Source: Synergistaceae bacterium (GTDB taxonomy: Bacteria; Synergistota; Synergistia; Synergistales; Synergistaceae). Taken from it: a stretch of DNA of 35,805 nucleotides. The position numbers and the translations under genes were made by a program. The DNA lies in NCBI GenBank assembly GCA_012728165.1, contig JAAYFQ010000146.1:1-35805 (forward strand), in the 5' to 3' direction. This document shows positions 1 to 8,090 of this stretch, piece by piece. Position 1 is the first letter of the stretch; the number at the start of each line of letters is the position of its first letter. The notes under the pieces are model-generated. The model did not search any database and was not told where the DNA came from. It saw only the letters and a program-made list of their open reading frames with translations.

Positions 1-282
1 GCTCTATTCGTAGCACAAGCTTTTGGTATTCATCTTAACCTTGCAGCTCAAGTTGGAATAGTCCTTACCGGAACACTTGCCTCGATAGGAACAGCTGGAG
101 TTCCAGGTGCAGGACTTATCATGCTTTCAATGGTCTTAGCATCAGCAGGTCTTCCTATTGAAGGGATAGGACTTGTAGCTGGAATTGATGCAGTACTTGA
201 CATGGCACGTACCTGTGTAAACGTTACAGGTGACATGTGTGTTGCAACTGTAGTTGCTAAATCAGAAGGAGAAGAGTTTTAG
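1..282 (+). CDS. Dicarboxylate/amino acid:cation symporter (DAACS family), C-terminal part
   Basis: The last 93 codons of a Na+- or H+-coupled symporter of the glutamate/aspartate/dicarboxylate family (GltP/GltPh/DctA-like); the 5' part lies outside the window. The fragment holds re-entrant hairpin HP2 ([11 protein letters not shown], fragment residues 28-38) and TM8 with [18 protein letters not shown] (residues 61-78). In this family the TM8 Asp, Arg, Asn and Asp (here D67, R70, N74, D78) bind substrate and Na+. The Arg at R70 is the residue that favours acidic substrates, so glutamate/aspartate or a C4-dicarboxylate is likely. The stop at 280-282 is followed directly by a strong hairpin terminator. 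It is convergent with the rubrerythrin gene. Substrate choice is an inference from one helix. Confidence 0.9.
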   Translation, partial: ALFVAQAFGIHLNLAAQVGIVLTGTLASIGTAGVPGAGLIMLSMVLASAGLPIEGIGLVAGIDAVLDMARTCVNVTGDMCVATVVAKSEGEEF

Positions 283-290
283 CCTAGACT

Positions 291-353
291 AAGAAACTCA
301 ATAAAAAGCCGCCACATCGCATAGCGATGTGGCGGCTTTTTATTGAGTTTCTT
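291..353. terminator. Bidirectional intrinsic terminator, perfect 30-bp stem
   Basis: Arms 291-320 and 324-353 are perfect reverse complements around a 3-nt loop (ATA). The G+C-rich core (GCCGCCACATCGC) is flanked by AAAAA on one side and TTTTT on the other, so it gives a U-tract in both directions. It ends the plus-strand symporter (stop at 282) and the minus-strand rubrerythrin (stop at 374). Confidence 0.93.
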
Positions 354-373
354 TTGAGTTATTAATAGTTATT

Positions 374-895
374 CTATTTAACTTCAAAGTATGCTTGGGG
401 ATGTTTGCATACAAGGCATATTTCTGGAGCCTTACTTAATTCAAATATTGCTCCACAGTTACGACATTTCCAGGAAACTTTTCCATCTTTTATAAAGACT
501 GAGCCGTCTTCTATATCTTTTGCAAGTGCCTTATAACGCTTCTCGTGCTCCGCCTCTACCTTTGCAATGTTAGAAAACATGGCTGAAAGCTCTGCAAATC
601 CTTCTTCTTTAGCTTCCTCAGCCATACGTGGATACATATCAGTCCATTCTTCGTTCTCCCCAGCTGCTGCAGCTATGAGGTTTGTCATTGTATCTCCTAT
701 GCCTGAAAGAGCTTTGAAATGGAGTTTGGCATGTTCTTTTTCATTCTCTGCCGTCTCTAAAAAAATCGCGGCAATATGTTCATATCCTTCTTTTTTAGCA
801 ACTGATGCAAAATAAGTATATTTGTTGCGTGCCATAGACTCGCCAGCAAACGCTTCCCAAAGATTCTTCTCTGTTTTAGTTCCTTTAAGTTCCAT
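374..895 (-). CDS. rbr: Rubrerythrin
   Basis: Non-haem iron peroxidase that reduces hydrogen peroxide in the cytoplasm of anaerobes, taking electrons through its rubredoxin-like centre. The 173 residues show the two-part family plan: a ferritin-like four-helix diiron domain (about 1-135) with ExxH-type ligand motifs (NEKEH at 51-55 and VEAEHEK near 113-119), then a rubredoxin-like C-terminus with C144-x2-C147 and C160-x2-C163. The length is slightly below that of the Desulfovibrio protein but usual for short rubrerythrins. The ATG at 895 has an AGGAGG Shine-Dalgarno at 904-909. It stands alone, convergent with the symporter, and its 3' end uses the shared hairpin at 291-353. In other anaerobes this gene is often under peroxide control (PerR); see the weak box discussed under findings. 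Confidence 0.95.
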   Translation of the reverse strand: MELKGTKTEKNLWEAFAGESMARNKYTYFASVAKKEGYEHIAAIFLETAENEKEHAKLHFKALSGIGDTMTNLIAAAAGENEEWTDMYPRMAEEAKEEGFAELSAMFSNIAKVEAEHEKRYKALAKDIEDGSVFIKDGKVSWKCRNCGAIFELSKAPEICLVCKHPQAYFEVK

Positions 896-952
896 TAGTA
901 TAGCCTCCTATGTTTTAGTTATTTTGAAGTAATTATAAAATTAACAGATATT

Positions 953-982
953 GTTATAATTATTTTTTATATTGAAATACAA
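953..982 (-). promoter_or_regulatory. Possible promoter of rubrerythrin
   Basis: On the minus strand TTGTAT (982-977), an 18-nt spacer and TATAAC (958-953) resemble a weak sigma70 promoter and would give a 5' leader of about 50 nt. The region is very A+T-rich, so chance matches are easy. Confidence 0.3.
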
Positions 983-1080
983 GGTATAAATATTTTTTGA
1001 TACACTCGACATTATATGTTGTATAAACATGTATATATTTAAAACATTTTAACTAATTTATTTTTTGACATATTTTAGTA

Positions 1081-1117
1081 AAGAGAAAAGCCCCCAAGTA
1101 AAATATATTGGAGGGCT
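1081..1117 (-). terminator. Terminator of the tRNA-Ser/tRNA-Arg unit
   Basis: On the minus strand AGCCCTCCAA and TTGGGGGCT pair (1117-1108 with 1097-1089, one bulged base) and are followed by TTTTCTCTT. It lies ten bases after the CCA end of tRNA-Arg. Confidence 0.8.
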
Positions 1118-1126
1118 AATATTTAG

Positions 1127-1203
1127 TGGCGCGCCGGACAAGATTTGAACTCGTAACCTTTGGATCCGTAGTCCAACGCTCTATCCAGTTGAGCTACCGG
1201 CGC
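1127..1203 (-). tRNA. tRNA-Arg (anticodon ACG)
   Basis: A 77-nt cloverleaf with encoded CCA. The acceptor stem GCGCCGG (1203-1197) pairs with CCGGCGC (1137-1131), the discriminator is G, and the T-arm carries GTTCAAAT. The anticodon stem TTGGA/TCCAA encloses the loop CTACGGA, so the anticodon is ACG (1169-1167). In bacteria this A is edited to inosine and reads CGU, CGC and CGA codons. Confidence 0.96.
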
Positions 1204-1215
1204 ACTTCTTTTATA

Positions 1216-1311
1216 TGGCGGTGAGGCAGGGATTCGAACCCTGGAGGGGAGTTTGTGCCCCCCTACTCACTTAGCAGGCGAGCGCCTTCAACCTAACTCG
1301 GCCACCTCACC
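1216..1311 (-). tRNA. tRNA-Ser (anticodon GCT)
   Basis: A 96-nt class II tRNA with encoded CCA. The acceptor GGTGAGG (1311-1305) pairs with CCTCACC (1226-1220). The anticodon loop CTGCTAA gives GCT, reading AGU and AGC serine codons. A long variable arm with a GGGG/CCCC stem follows, as expected for serine. It is 12 bases upstream of tRNA-Arg and probably cotranscribed with it. Confidence 0.96.
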
Positions 1312-1321
1312 GACGGGAGTT

Positions 1322-1350
1322 ATTTTATGCTGTGTTGCACACTTTGTCAA
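1322..1350 (-). promoter_or_regulatory. Sigma70-type promoter of the tRNA-Ser/Arg unit
   Basis: On the minus strand TTGACA (1350-1345), a 17-nt spacer and TAAAAT (1327-1322): a consensus -35 and near-consensus -10. The -10 ends 10 bases before the mature 5' end of tRNA-Ser. Confidence 0.85.
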
Positions 1351-1395
1351 CACTACAAAGAGATTTCCCTAGTTATTTTAGAATAATATATAAAG

Positions 1396-2121
1396 TTACT
1401 CGGGGAGATTAAATATTTCTTTGTCTAAAACCTTAATATCTATCGTGTTTATAATTTTTTTCGTAAAGAGACTTTGTTTACTTTCTTTTTTATCTTCTTT
1501 AACTGCTGCAATAACGTCTGCACTCACCTCATCGAAGTTTTTATCTTCAAACTCAGATTTTCTGCGTGGTTCATAGAAAAAACGAGCTTCTTCATCAGAA
1601 ACTGTGATATCTGAAACAATGTCTTCCATTAATTTTTCCTTCATCAAGTTTTGTTTAATTTCATCTTTGATTTGTTTTTCACTTACACCCATGTTCTCTA
1701 TTTGAATTTTAAATTCTTCTCTAGTTGGGAAAGTATCCATAACCTTACCGTAAGCAATTTCAAGCTCTTCTTTGCTTATCTCTATTTTTCTTTCTTTTAT
1801 TTCTTTTTCGATTTCTTTTTGAATAATTAAATTTTCTTTTTGAATGATTAGTACTTCTAAAGCTCTGTTTCTCAAATCTAACATGTCCTTGGACGTGATT
1901 TGCTCCTGTCCATATGTCTGTGCCATATTAAAAACAACTTGCTCCAACTCTGAACGCATAATTTTATGATCATTTACCTCTGCTATAGCGTAATCTTTAG
2001 AACTATTTGAAGTCTTGTCTGACTTAGAATAAAGTCCATAGCCTGCAAAACATGAAAGTACAAACATTACAACTACTGCAATCATTATTGTTTTCATTCT
2101 ATCTCTCATAAATTTTAACAA
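1396..2121 (-). CDS. SurA N-terminal domain-like exported chaperone
   Basis: A 241-residue membrane-anchored or lipid-anchored protein resembling the chaperone (N-terminal) part of SurA/PpiC/PrsA foldases. Residues 1-10 are basic and 11-31 form a hydrophobic segment. VLSC at 21-24 could be a loose lipobox, otherwise the segment is a signal anchor. Residues about 45-65 have the family pattern (AIAEVNDHKIMRSELEQ) and are followed by long charged helices. No parvulin prolyl-isomerase domain follows, so a holdase role outside the cytoplasmic membrane is inferred. The start is TTG at 2121, chosen because AAGGAGG (2137-2131) sits 9 nt away; the in-frame ATG at 2109 would be 21 nt away. It lies downstream of ribF (71-nt gap). 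Confidence 0.7.
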   Translation of the reverse strand: MLKFMRDRMKTIMIAVVVMFVLSCFAGYGLYSKSDKTSNSSKDYAIAEVNDHKIMRSELEQVVFNMAQTYGQEQITSKDMLDLRNRALEVLIIQKENLIIQKEIEKEIKERKIEISKEELEIAYGKVMDTFPTREEFKIQIENMGVSEKQIKDEIKQNLMKEKLMEDIVSDITVSDEEARFFYEPRRKSEFEDKNFDEVSADVIAAVKEDKKESKQSLFTKKIINTIDIKVLDKEIFNLPE

Positions 2122-2192
2122 GAAAATCGTCCTCCTTTGATAATAAAAAATCGTTACATAAATCCAACCTTGCTATAATACGACAGAGTTCA

Positions 2193-3125
2193 TTACATGT
2201 CAAAGTAATTTTGTTCAAATTTTTTTATTATTGATGAATGTTTTTCTAAATAACGAGAAGCTACTTGTTTTATGGATTGTACATCTTCTTTTAATTGAAC
2301 TTTAAGTTTTTTCGAATTCGTAAACTTAACTTCTTCTCGATTTTTTTTAATTAAAAATAACATGAGATTTTCTCCATAAAGATTGCCATCAAATTCAAGA
2401 ACATGTGCCTCACATGTAAGTACGTTTTTTTCTGTAAATGTAACGTTATAGCCTATATTTAGTGCTACGACATGCCATTTCCCTTTTATATATGTGAGTG
2501 CTGAATAGCTTCCTGTGGCTGGATAAACCTTATTGTCGTATATTTTAATATTTGCTGTTGGATAACCTAACATACGACCCCTGCCATCACCTTTTTCAAC
2601 TCTACCGCTTATAATAAAAGGGAAGCCAAGCATTTTGAATGCTTTATCTAAATCACCTTTTAAAACAGCTTCTCTAATCGATGTACTGCTTACTACATTA
2701 TTGTTTATTTTAAAAGTATCAAGAACATCAAGAGACCAATTATTTTTTTTACATAAATAGGAAAGTTTTTCGGGTGTGCCTTTTCTTTCTTTACCGAAAC
2801 GAAAGTTTTCGCCAATAACAAGACCATCTATTTTTTCTCTATTTCTAATAAAATCTAAAAAGTTTTCAGGGGCCATAGATGCTAGCTCTAAGGTAAATGG
2901 TATTTTATCTATAAAAGAAACCTTAAAATAATGTAAAAGCACTTCCCTTTCTTCGTCTGTAAATAAGAGCTTGAAATTAGATTTGTTAAGAAGCTGTTGA
3001 GGATTTATATTAAAAGTAATTATTCCCCATTTAACATTCTTCTCAGCTGCTCTTAATGAAGCCATTTCAAGAAGTTTTTGGTGTCCCATATGAAATCCAT
3101 CAAAAGCACCCAATGCAAATATCAT
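2193..3125 (-). CDS. ribF: Bifunctional riboflavin kinase / FAD synthetase
   Basis: Makes FMN from riboflavin and ATP, then FAD from FMN and ATP. The 310 residues start at once with the adenylyltransferase nucleotide-binding motif (GAFDGFHMGH, residues 6-15, with the HxGH signature). SSTSIREAVLKGD follows later, and then the C-terminal flavokinase domain beginning near GRVEKGDGRGRMLGYPTANI. Most homologues have about 15 extra residues before the GxFDGxHxGH motif. The ATG at 3125 is still the best start, with GAGG ten bases upstream inside truB. It overlaps the truB stop by 4 nt (ATGA), which suggests translational coupling. It is the last gene of the rimP-infB operon, an order also seen in Bacillus (truB-ribC). 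Confidence 0.94.
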   Translation of the reverse strand: MIFALGAFDGFHMGHQKLLEMASLRAAEKNVKWGIITFNINPQQLLNKSNFKLLFTDEEREVLLHYFKVSFIDKIPFTLELASMAPENFLDFIRNREKIDGLVIGENFRFGKERKGTPEKLSYLCKKNNWSLDVLDTFKINNNVVSSTSIREAVLKGDLDKAFKMLGFPFIISGRVEKGDGRGRMLGYPTANIKIYDNKVYPATGSYSALTYIKGKWHVVALNIGYNVTFTEKNVLTCEAHVLEFDGNLYGENLMLFLIKKNREEVKFTNSKKLKVQLKEDVQSIKQVASRYLEKHSSIIKKFEQNYFDM

Positions 3126-4063
3126 TGTTTAATATCCTCAGCGTTGATAATGTTTACTGTCGGTTTTAATGTAAAAGATCCTTTATCCCTCACGATAGAA
3201 CAAATCGATAAGCTTCTACTATAAAAAATTGTTGCATATTTAGAAGTATTTGTTTGCAAAGGTAACTGTATCGGCTTTACTTGTGAAATAGCGACAGAAA
3301 GTCCGTTCGAGAGCGCTCCAAACACAGCCTTGTCAGTTGTATATGAAGCATATGAACCCTTAATAGACTGTATCGGCAAAACTTTTTGCTCAAGTTCAAA
3401 TGCGGATTTCATCTCTGTAATTTCATTAAAGTCCACACTATTTTCAATTTTAAACATTCCAATACATGTACGTTCAAGCGAATAGACATGAGCTACAGTG
3501 CCTACTATTCTTCCCAAGTCACGAGCAAAACTTCTTATATAAGTTCCTCTGTTACAGTATATTTTAAAAGATACTTTCCCTTCCGAATTCAAGTTGCTTG
3601 TCCTGAGAATTTTATAAAAATAAACTGGTTTAGGTAATATGGTTATATCAGCTCCAGCACGAGTGAGCTTATGTGCTCGCTCGCCGTTAACATGTACCGC
3701 AGAGATATTCGGTGGAGTTTGCATTCTCCAACCCAAAAAACCGCACAAAGCCGAATCTATTAAATCATCAGTAACATGGTTCCATTTTTTTTCTGATGAA
3801 ACATCTCCTGACTCATCATCAGTTGATGTTTCGCTACCAAGTTGAACAGTGACTTCGTAACATTTAGACATATCCATAACAAAATTACTAAGTCTCGTGG
3901 CTTGTCCTATCAAAAGTATAAGAACTCCTGATGCAGTTGAATCAAGAGTTCCTCCATGCCCAACTTTTATTTTTTTACCCAATATATTTCTGACTGTTTT
4001 AACGCAAAACGTACTTCTTACACAGACAGGTTTTTTTACGACTAATATCCCTGTTAGACACAT
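3122..4063 (-). CDS. truB: tRNA pseudouridine(55) synthase
   Basis: Converts U55 in the T-loop of tRNAs to pseudouridine. The 313-residue protein has the opening GILVVKKP and the catalytic motif GHGGTLDSTASGVL (residues 35-48) with nucleophile D41. The residue after Asp is Ser where most TruB have Pro. RGTYIRSFARDLG is the later conserved RTYxRxLxxDLG block. The C-terminal part after about 230 is the variable PUA-like end and has low recognisable similarity. The ATG at 4063 overlaps the nrnA stop by 10 nt, and the end overlaps ribF by 4 nt, so it is embedded in a tightly coupled operon. Confidence 0.94.
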   Translation of the reverse strand: MCLTGILVVKKPVCVRSTFCVKTVRNILGKKIKVGHGGTLDSTASGVLILLIGQATRLSNFVMDMSKCYEVTVQLGSETSTDDESGDVSSEKKWNHVTDDLIDSALCGFLGWRMQTPPNISAVHVNGERAHKLTRAGADITILPKPVYFYKILRTSNLNSEGKVSFKIYCNRGTYIRSFARDLGRIVGTVAHVYSLERTCIGMFKIENSVDFNEITEMKSAFELEQKVLPIQSIKGSYASYTTDKAVFGALSNGLSVAISQVKPIQLPLQTNTSKYATIFYSRSLSICSIVRDKGSFTLKPTVNIINAEDIKQ

Positions 4064-5040
4064 TGCTTTTCCAACTCCGCCCTCAATTTTAGAAGGACTT
4101 TTGAAAAATCGCCGTCAACCTTAGCACCGGCTGCCTGTATATGCCCGCCGCCTCCGAAGACAGATGCTATCTCTCTTGCGCTATAAGGACTCCTTGTCCT
4201 TATACTAAGTTTATTGGTTCCATCCAACTCACATAGTAAAACAGCAATATTTACTCCTTTAATTCTCATTAGCTTATTTACAAGTCCATCAACAGCACTT
4301 AAATTTGCTCCTGCGCTCTTTATATCTTCTTCTCTAAGCCAAAAAAGTGCAGCTTTGCCATTAGCAAGTATTTCTGTTCTAGAGAAGGCCTTTCCCCATA
4401 GTTTCAAAGTTAACATAGTAAGGTTTTGGTTTACGAAATCGTCTATTTCGGACTGTTGCGCTCCCGCATATAATAAATAAGAAGCACAAATATGGCTGTA
4501 TGCAGTAGTTGAGCTAAAGCGGAAATTGCCATTATCTGTTGAAAGCGCTACATAAAGTGCTGTTGCCTCATTATCCATCATGCCAAAGTCGCCATCGATA
4601 AAAATGTCTGTAATTATTTCAGCAGTTGCAGAAGCTTCTGGCACAATTAAATTCAGCGAACAATATTTTGTGTTGTCGCCATGATGATCGATATTTATAG
4701 TAAGTGATCCTAATTTGGTTAATTTTTCTATTCCTTTTATTGCTCTTGATTCATTACTTATGTCAACGCAAATAATAAGATCGTTGATTTTATTATCAGA
4801 AATATCTAAACATTGGAGATATTGGTCAGAATAAGGAATGAATTGATATCTGTCAGGAAATGGATCTTTTCCAACAATTGAAACCTTTTTTCCAAGTCGA
4901 ATAGCAAGAGAATATAAAGCTAATCCACAGCCAATAGTATCTCCGTCAGGATTTTCATGGCACACTATAACCCATGAAGATTTTTCTTTCATAGAGCTTA
5001 TGACTTTTTTAAGTATGTTGTTTTTATCAGAACTAATCAT
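4054..5040 (-). CDS. nrnA: DHH-family bifunctional oligoribonuclease / pAp phosphatase
   Basis: Degrades short RNA oligonucleotides (nanoRNA) and dephosphorylates 3'-phosphoadenosine-5'-phosphate. The 328 residues contain the DHH phosphoesterase motifs: HENPDGDTIG (28-37, HxxPDxD type), an Asp-containing strand (ICVDIS), and INIDHHGDN (the DHH motif). The C-terminal DHHA1 domain ends with the substrate-binding glycine run GGGGHIQAAGAKV. The start codon ATG at 5040 lies 2 nt after the rbfA stop with GAAGAG just upstream. A DHH protein between rbfA and truB is a common arrangement in Synergistota and clostridia. Confidence 0.93.
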   Translation of the reverse strand: MISSDKNNILKKVISSMKEKSSWVIVCHENPDGDTIGCGLALYSLAIRLGKKVSIVGKDPFPDRYQFIPYSDQYLQCLDISDNKINDLIICVDISNESRAIKGIEKLTKLGSLTINIDHHGDNTKYCSLNLIVPEASATAEIITDIFIDGDFGMMDNEATALYVALSTDNGNFRFSSTTAYSHICASYLLYAGAQQSEIDDFVNQNLTMLTLKLWGKAFSRTEILANGKAALFWLREEDIKSAGANLSAVDGLVNKLMRIKGVNIAVLLCELDGTNKLSIRTRSPYSAREIASVFGGGGHIQAAGAKVDGDFSKVLLKLRAELEKQCV

Positions 5041-5042
5041 TC

Positions 5043-5423
5043 TTACTCTTCATCGCACTTTAACAAATTAACTCTTTCCGCGTCAATTGCAGCGACACGG
5101 TCAAGCAAGGCATCCATTTCCCTCGCTTTTGCTTCAGAATCATCGTAAACAAAATTAAGTACAGGAATCTTACGGAGATGCATTTCTTTGCCCAATATTG
5201 AGCGAATTTGACCCGATACCAAATCAAGTGCTTGTTGTAATGTTTCTTGAGCCGATACGTCTATTAAAGTATAAAACACCTTTGCAAAACCCAGGTCTCT
5301 GGATACAAGCACTTTTGTAAGTATCGCATCTTTTACAACATCATTCTTAATTCTACATTGCAACATAACCGAAATCGAACGTAGAAATTCTTTGTTTATT
5401 TTTTTTATACGGAGCGTGACCAT
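5043..5423 (-). CDS. rbfA: 30S ribosome-binding factor A
   Basis: Assists late 16S rRNA processing and 30S maturation by binding the 5' end region of 16S rRNA. The 126 residues form a single KH-like domain. Family landmarks are the start MVTLRIKKINKEFLRSISVML, the segment ILTKVLVSRDLGFAKVFYT (the VxVSxDLxxAxVYxS pattern) and HLRKIPVLNFVYDDS near the end. The ATG at 5423 has GGGAGG at 5438-5433. That ribosome-binding site lies inside the last codons of the decayed ylxP, whose stop TAA (5429-5427) ends 3 nt before this ATG. Confidence 0.94.
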   Translation of the reverse strand: MVTLRIKKINKEFLRSISVMLQCRIKNDVVKDAILTKVLVSRDLGFAKVFYTLIDVSAQETLQQALDLVSGQIRSILGKEMHLRKIPVLNFVYDDSEAKAREMDALLDRVAAIDAERVNLLKCDEE

Positions 5424-5426
5424 AGA

Positions 5427-5646
5427 TTATAACCTCCCGGGTGGAATTGATAATATAAAACTCTCAACTTTGTTCTCGTTGGAGAATTGTTGTTTGAGAA
5501 TTTTATACTTTTTCAAGCTCTGCCTGAGAAGGCTCTGCTGCAACAAAACCTAAATTAGACTGCCAGTATGTAAAGGGTGATAAAACATCTAAACATCTAA
5601 GAAAATAACATTACGCGGTGATGTCGTTGATTTTTTTTAAAGAATC
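5427..5646 (-). pseudogene. ylxP: Decayed ylxP (DUF503), between infB and rbfA
   Basis: The infB-rbfA gap is about 300 nt, the size of ylxP (about 92 codons), which sits exactly here in Bacillus and many relatives. No intact frame exists, but fragments in order look like YlxP: DSLKK (5646-5632); NVIFLDV (5612-5592), compare the NVSVAEV region; YWQSNLGFVAAEPSQAELEK and V (5568-5506), compare the WQ..LGF...AE block; then, one frame over, KILKQQ through KVESFILSIPPGRL and TAA (5504-5427). In-frame stops lie at 5613-5611, 5591-5589 and 5505-5503, the frame changes at least twice, and no start codon with a Shine-Dalgarno was found. The last block keeps the rbfA ribosome-binding site. Family identity rests on position plus short motifs; a sequencing error cannot explain all the lesions. 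Confidence 0.72.
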
Positions 5647-5725
5647 GGTAATAACTAAAACTCTTGATTTCTTGGGTTCTCTTAATATAAATTATAATAT
5701 TAGCACTCTTAGCAATAAAATATAT

Positions 5726-7762
5726 TTAATCGAGAGTTCTTTTTTTCTTCAAAATCTCATAAGCTTCTATAACATCGCCGACACGGAAATCCTGGAATTT
5801 TTCGAAGCTAAGACCACATTCATTCCCAGATTTTATTTCTCTTACATCATCTTTAAAGTGTTTAAGACTAGATAAATCTCCGTTCCAAAAAACTACTCCG
5901 TCGCGGATAAGTCGGACTTTAGCATTCCTGCGAATGAGTCCCTCTGTGACACGGCATCCTGCAATATTACCAATTTTCGGCACTCTAAAAATATCTCTTA
6001 TTTCAGCGCTTCCAAGAGTATGTTCTCTCAGTTCTGGTTCAAGCATTCCTTCCATAGCAGCTTTAACATCATCAAGCATGTCATATATAACTTGATAAAA
6101 CCTTATCTGAACACCATCGCTTTCTGCGATTTTCTTCGCATTACTGTCTGGTCGCACATTAAAGCCGATAATAACAGCATTTGATGCCGAGGCAAGCATA
6201 ACATCTGACTCTGAAATTCGACCTACCCCCTCATGCACAATATTGATTGAGACAGACTCAGTACACATTTTCATAAGCGAAGCATGAAAAGCTTCGATTG
6301 ATCCCTGAACATCTGCTTTCAGAACTAGGTTAAGTTGCGGAACCTCTTTTGTCTGCATCTTTTCATAAAGTTCTTCCAAAGTGAGACGTTTTGTTTTATT
6401 AATATCTATTTCTCTGCGTTCAAAATCATATTGAGACATGATATCACGTGCTTCTCTTTCAGATGAGAGAGTAGAAAATATTTCTCCTGGCATAGGAACA
6501 TTAATAAGTCCTAGTATTTCTACTGGAGTACTTGGGGTAGCTTCTTTAATTAAATTACCCGAATCATCCAACATAGCACGGATTTTCCCCCATGCTGTTT
6601 TAGTATTTATAATGTCCCCTTTGCGCAGAGTCCCTTGCTGAACTATTACAGTGGCGACAGGCCCTTTGCCCTTATCTAAGTTTGCTTCAATAACCGTTCC
6701 AGCTGGCTTTGCATTATAATCAGCCTTTATTTCCTGCATTTCAGCAACAAGCAAAACCATTTCGAGAAGCTTATCTACATTGGCTCCAGTTTTTGCTGAG
6801 ACATCAACCATTATAGTTTCTCCGCCCCACTCTTCAGGTACAAGCCCATAATCTGAAAGCTGTTGACGGACCCTATCGGGCTGTGAGTCTGGTTTATCAA
6901 TTTTGTTAATCGCTACTACTATTGGAACCTCTGCTGCTTTCACATGGTTGATAGCTTCGATAGTTTGTGGCATTAAACCATCATCAGCAGCTACAACAAG
7001 AATGACTATGTCTGTTACTTGCGCCCCTCTAGCTCGCATTAATGTAAAAGCTTCATGACCTGGAGTATCTAAAAACACTATTGCGTTTCCGTTATAACTA
7101 ACTTTTGCAGCTCCTATATGCTGAGTAATGCCACCAGCTTCTTTGTCTGTCACCCTTGTTTCTCTGATGTAATCAAGAAGTGATGTCTTTCCGTGGTCAA
7201 CATGTCCCATAACAGTTACTATGGGAGGTCTTGACTGGGATTTTCCTGTTTTTTTACCAATAGGTTTTTTGGTTTCTTTTGTTTTTTTTAAAGGTTTTGA
7301 AACAGTGACTTTCTTTACATCTTTTACTTTAGGTAAGGTTACCTTCTTTTTCGAATCTGCAATTTCCTCTTTGGTCAAAAACACAAAATGTTTTTCGAAC
7401 CCCTTACCAAGAATTTCAAGAATCTTTTCATCGGCCTCTGCTGTGGCTGGAATCATGAGTCCAGCCGCCATTAAATGTTTAACAGCGTTTCCTGATTTTT
7501 CTCCTGCTGCTGTAGCCACATCAGAAACTGATGCACCTTTGGGCACCTTTATTTTTTCATATGTATTAATAGCTTCAATAACATCAACGTCTTTTACCTG
7601 TTTCTTGTTGTCTAGTTCATTTTCTACAAGTTTTATTGCGTCATTGTCTATTGAACTCATATGTGATTTAACACTCACCCCATGTTTAGTAAGAATGTCT
7701 ATTATCTCCGAATTACTTTTTTCATATGTTTTCGCAAGTTCATAAACTCTCATTTTACTCAT
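5726..7762 (-). CDS. infB: Translation initiation factor IF-2
   Basis: GTPase that places initiator fMet-tRNA on the 30S subunit and promotes 50S joining. With the chosen start it has 678 residues, short for IF-2 because the linker is brief. Order: N-terminal IF2_N helical domain (MRVYELAK onward), a second IF2_N-like segment near 65-110, a lysine-rich linker (about 140-178), the G domain with GHVDHGKTS (G1, 186-194), DTPGHEAF (G3) and NKID (G4), then domains II-IV. The ATG at 7762 is preferred because AGGAG lies 8 nt upstream and it overlaps the ylxQ stop by 8 nt. An upstream ATG at 7780 and a downstream one at 7753 have no suitably spaced site. It ends just before the ylxP remnant. Confidence 0.96.
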   Translation of the reverse strand: MSKMRVYELAKTYEKSNSEIIDILTKHGVSVKSHMSSIDNDAIKLVENELDNKKQVKDVDVIEAINTYEKIKVPKGASVSDVATAAGEKSGNAVKHLMAAGLMIPATAEADEKILEILGKGFEKHFVFLTKEEIADSKKKVTLPKVKDVKKVTVSKPLKKTKETKKPIGKKTGKSQSRPPIVTVMGHVDHGKTSLLDYIRETRVTDKEAGGITQHIGAAKVSYNGNAIVFLDTPGHEAFTLMRARGAQVTDIVILVVAADDGLMPQTIEAINHVKAAEVPIVVAINKIDKPDSQPDRVRQQLSDYGLVPEEWGGETIMVDVSAKTGANVDKLLEMVLLVAEMQEIKADYNAKPAGTVIEANLDKGKGPVATVIVQQGTLRKGDIINTKTAWGKIRAMLDDSGNLIKEATPSTPVEILGLINVPMPGEIFSTLSSEREARDIMSQYDFERREIDINKTKRLTLEELYEKMQTKEVPQLNLVLKADVQGSIEAFHASLMKMCTESVSINIVHEGVGRISESDVMLASASNAVIIGFNVRPDSNAKKIAESDGVQIRFYQVIYDMLDDVKAAMEGMLEPELREHTLGSAEIRDIFRVPKIGNIAGCRVTEGLIRRNAKVRLIRDGVVFWNGDLSSLKHFKDDVREIKSGNECGLSFEKFQDFRVGDVIEAYEILKKKRTLD

Positions 7763-8090
7763 CGGCGTCACTCCTATCATTTAAGATTATAATCTTTTTA
7801 GCAAAACCGCTCTGCTTTGGCAGCGCAACGATTTGTACTGAGTTAATACCTAAATTTGAACCTAAAGTTTCTCTATCTGTATTTTTTAGTATTATCAATT
7901 TTGCCTCTTTTCGCTCTACTGCTGCACTGACACTCCTTTGTACAGATTTGGAAGAATTATTTACCAAAAGAATTAACAAGTCTTCATTTTTTTTCATTTG
8001 TGCAAAGACATGGTCCTGTCCTATTATCAGTCTACCGGAGCGCCTGGCAAGCCCCAGTGTATTAAGAAGTTGAGTTATATTGTCAAGCAT
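7755..8090 (-). CDS. ylxQ: YlxQ, L7Ae/L30e-family RNA-binding protein
   Basis: A 111-residue alpha/beta protein of the ribosomal L7Ae/L30e/Gadd45 fold, taken to bind kink-turn-like RNA; its exact role in bacteria is unsettled. The N-terminal signature LGLARRSGRLIIGQDHV is typical of YlxQ. The middle has the IL-LVNNSSKSVQRSV strand-helix unit and the C-terminus has the conserved LGINSVQIVAL segment. The ATG at 8090 overlaps the ylxR stop by 8 nt and its own stop overlaps the infB start, so translation of ylxR-ylxQ-infB looks coupled, as in the Bacillus nusA-ylxR-ylxQ-infB order. Confidence 0.88.
   Translation of the reverse strand: MLDNITQLLNTLGLARRSGRLIIGQDHVFAQMKKNEDLLILLVNNSSKSVQRSVSAAVERKEAKLIILKNTDRETLGSNLGINSVQIVALPKQSGFAKKIIILNDRSDADE

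Noticed and set aside
5503-5508. GTA TAA followed by the +1 frame, as in a programmed frameshift that would rescue ylxP.
   Set aside because: A further stop lies upstream in the same frame (5613-5611), a frame change is needed there too, and there is no start codon with a ribosome-binding site. Decay explains it more simply.
5618-5875. An 85-codon plus-strand open frame over the ylxP remnant and the infB end.
   Set aside because: It runs antisense to infB for half its length, has no ribosome-binding site and no recognisable protein features.
7221-7745. A 174-codon plus-strand open frame antisense to infB.
   Set aside because: It is a mirror of the lysine-rich infB linker (phenylalanine/serine-rich product), with no Shine-Dalgarno; infB is certain here.
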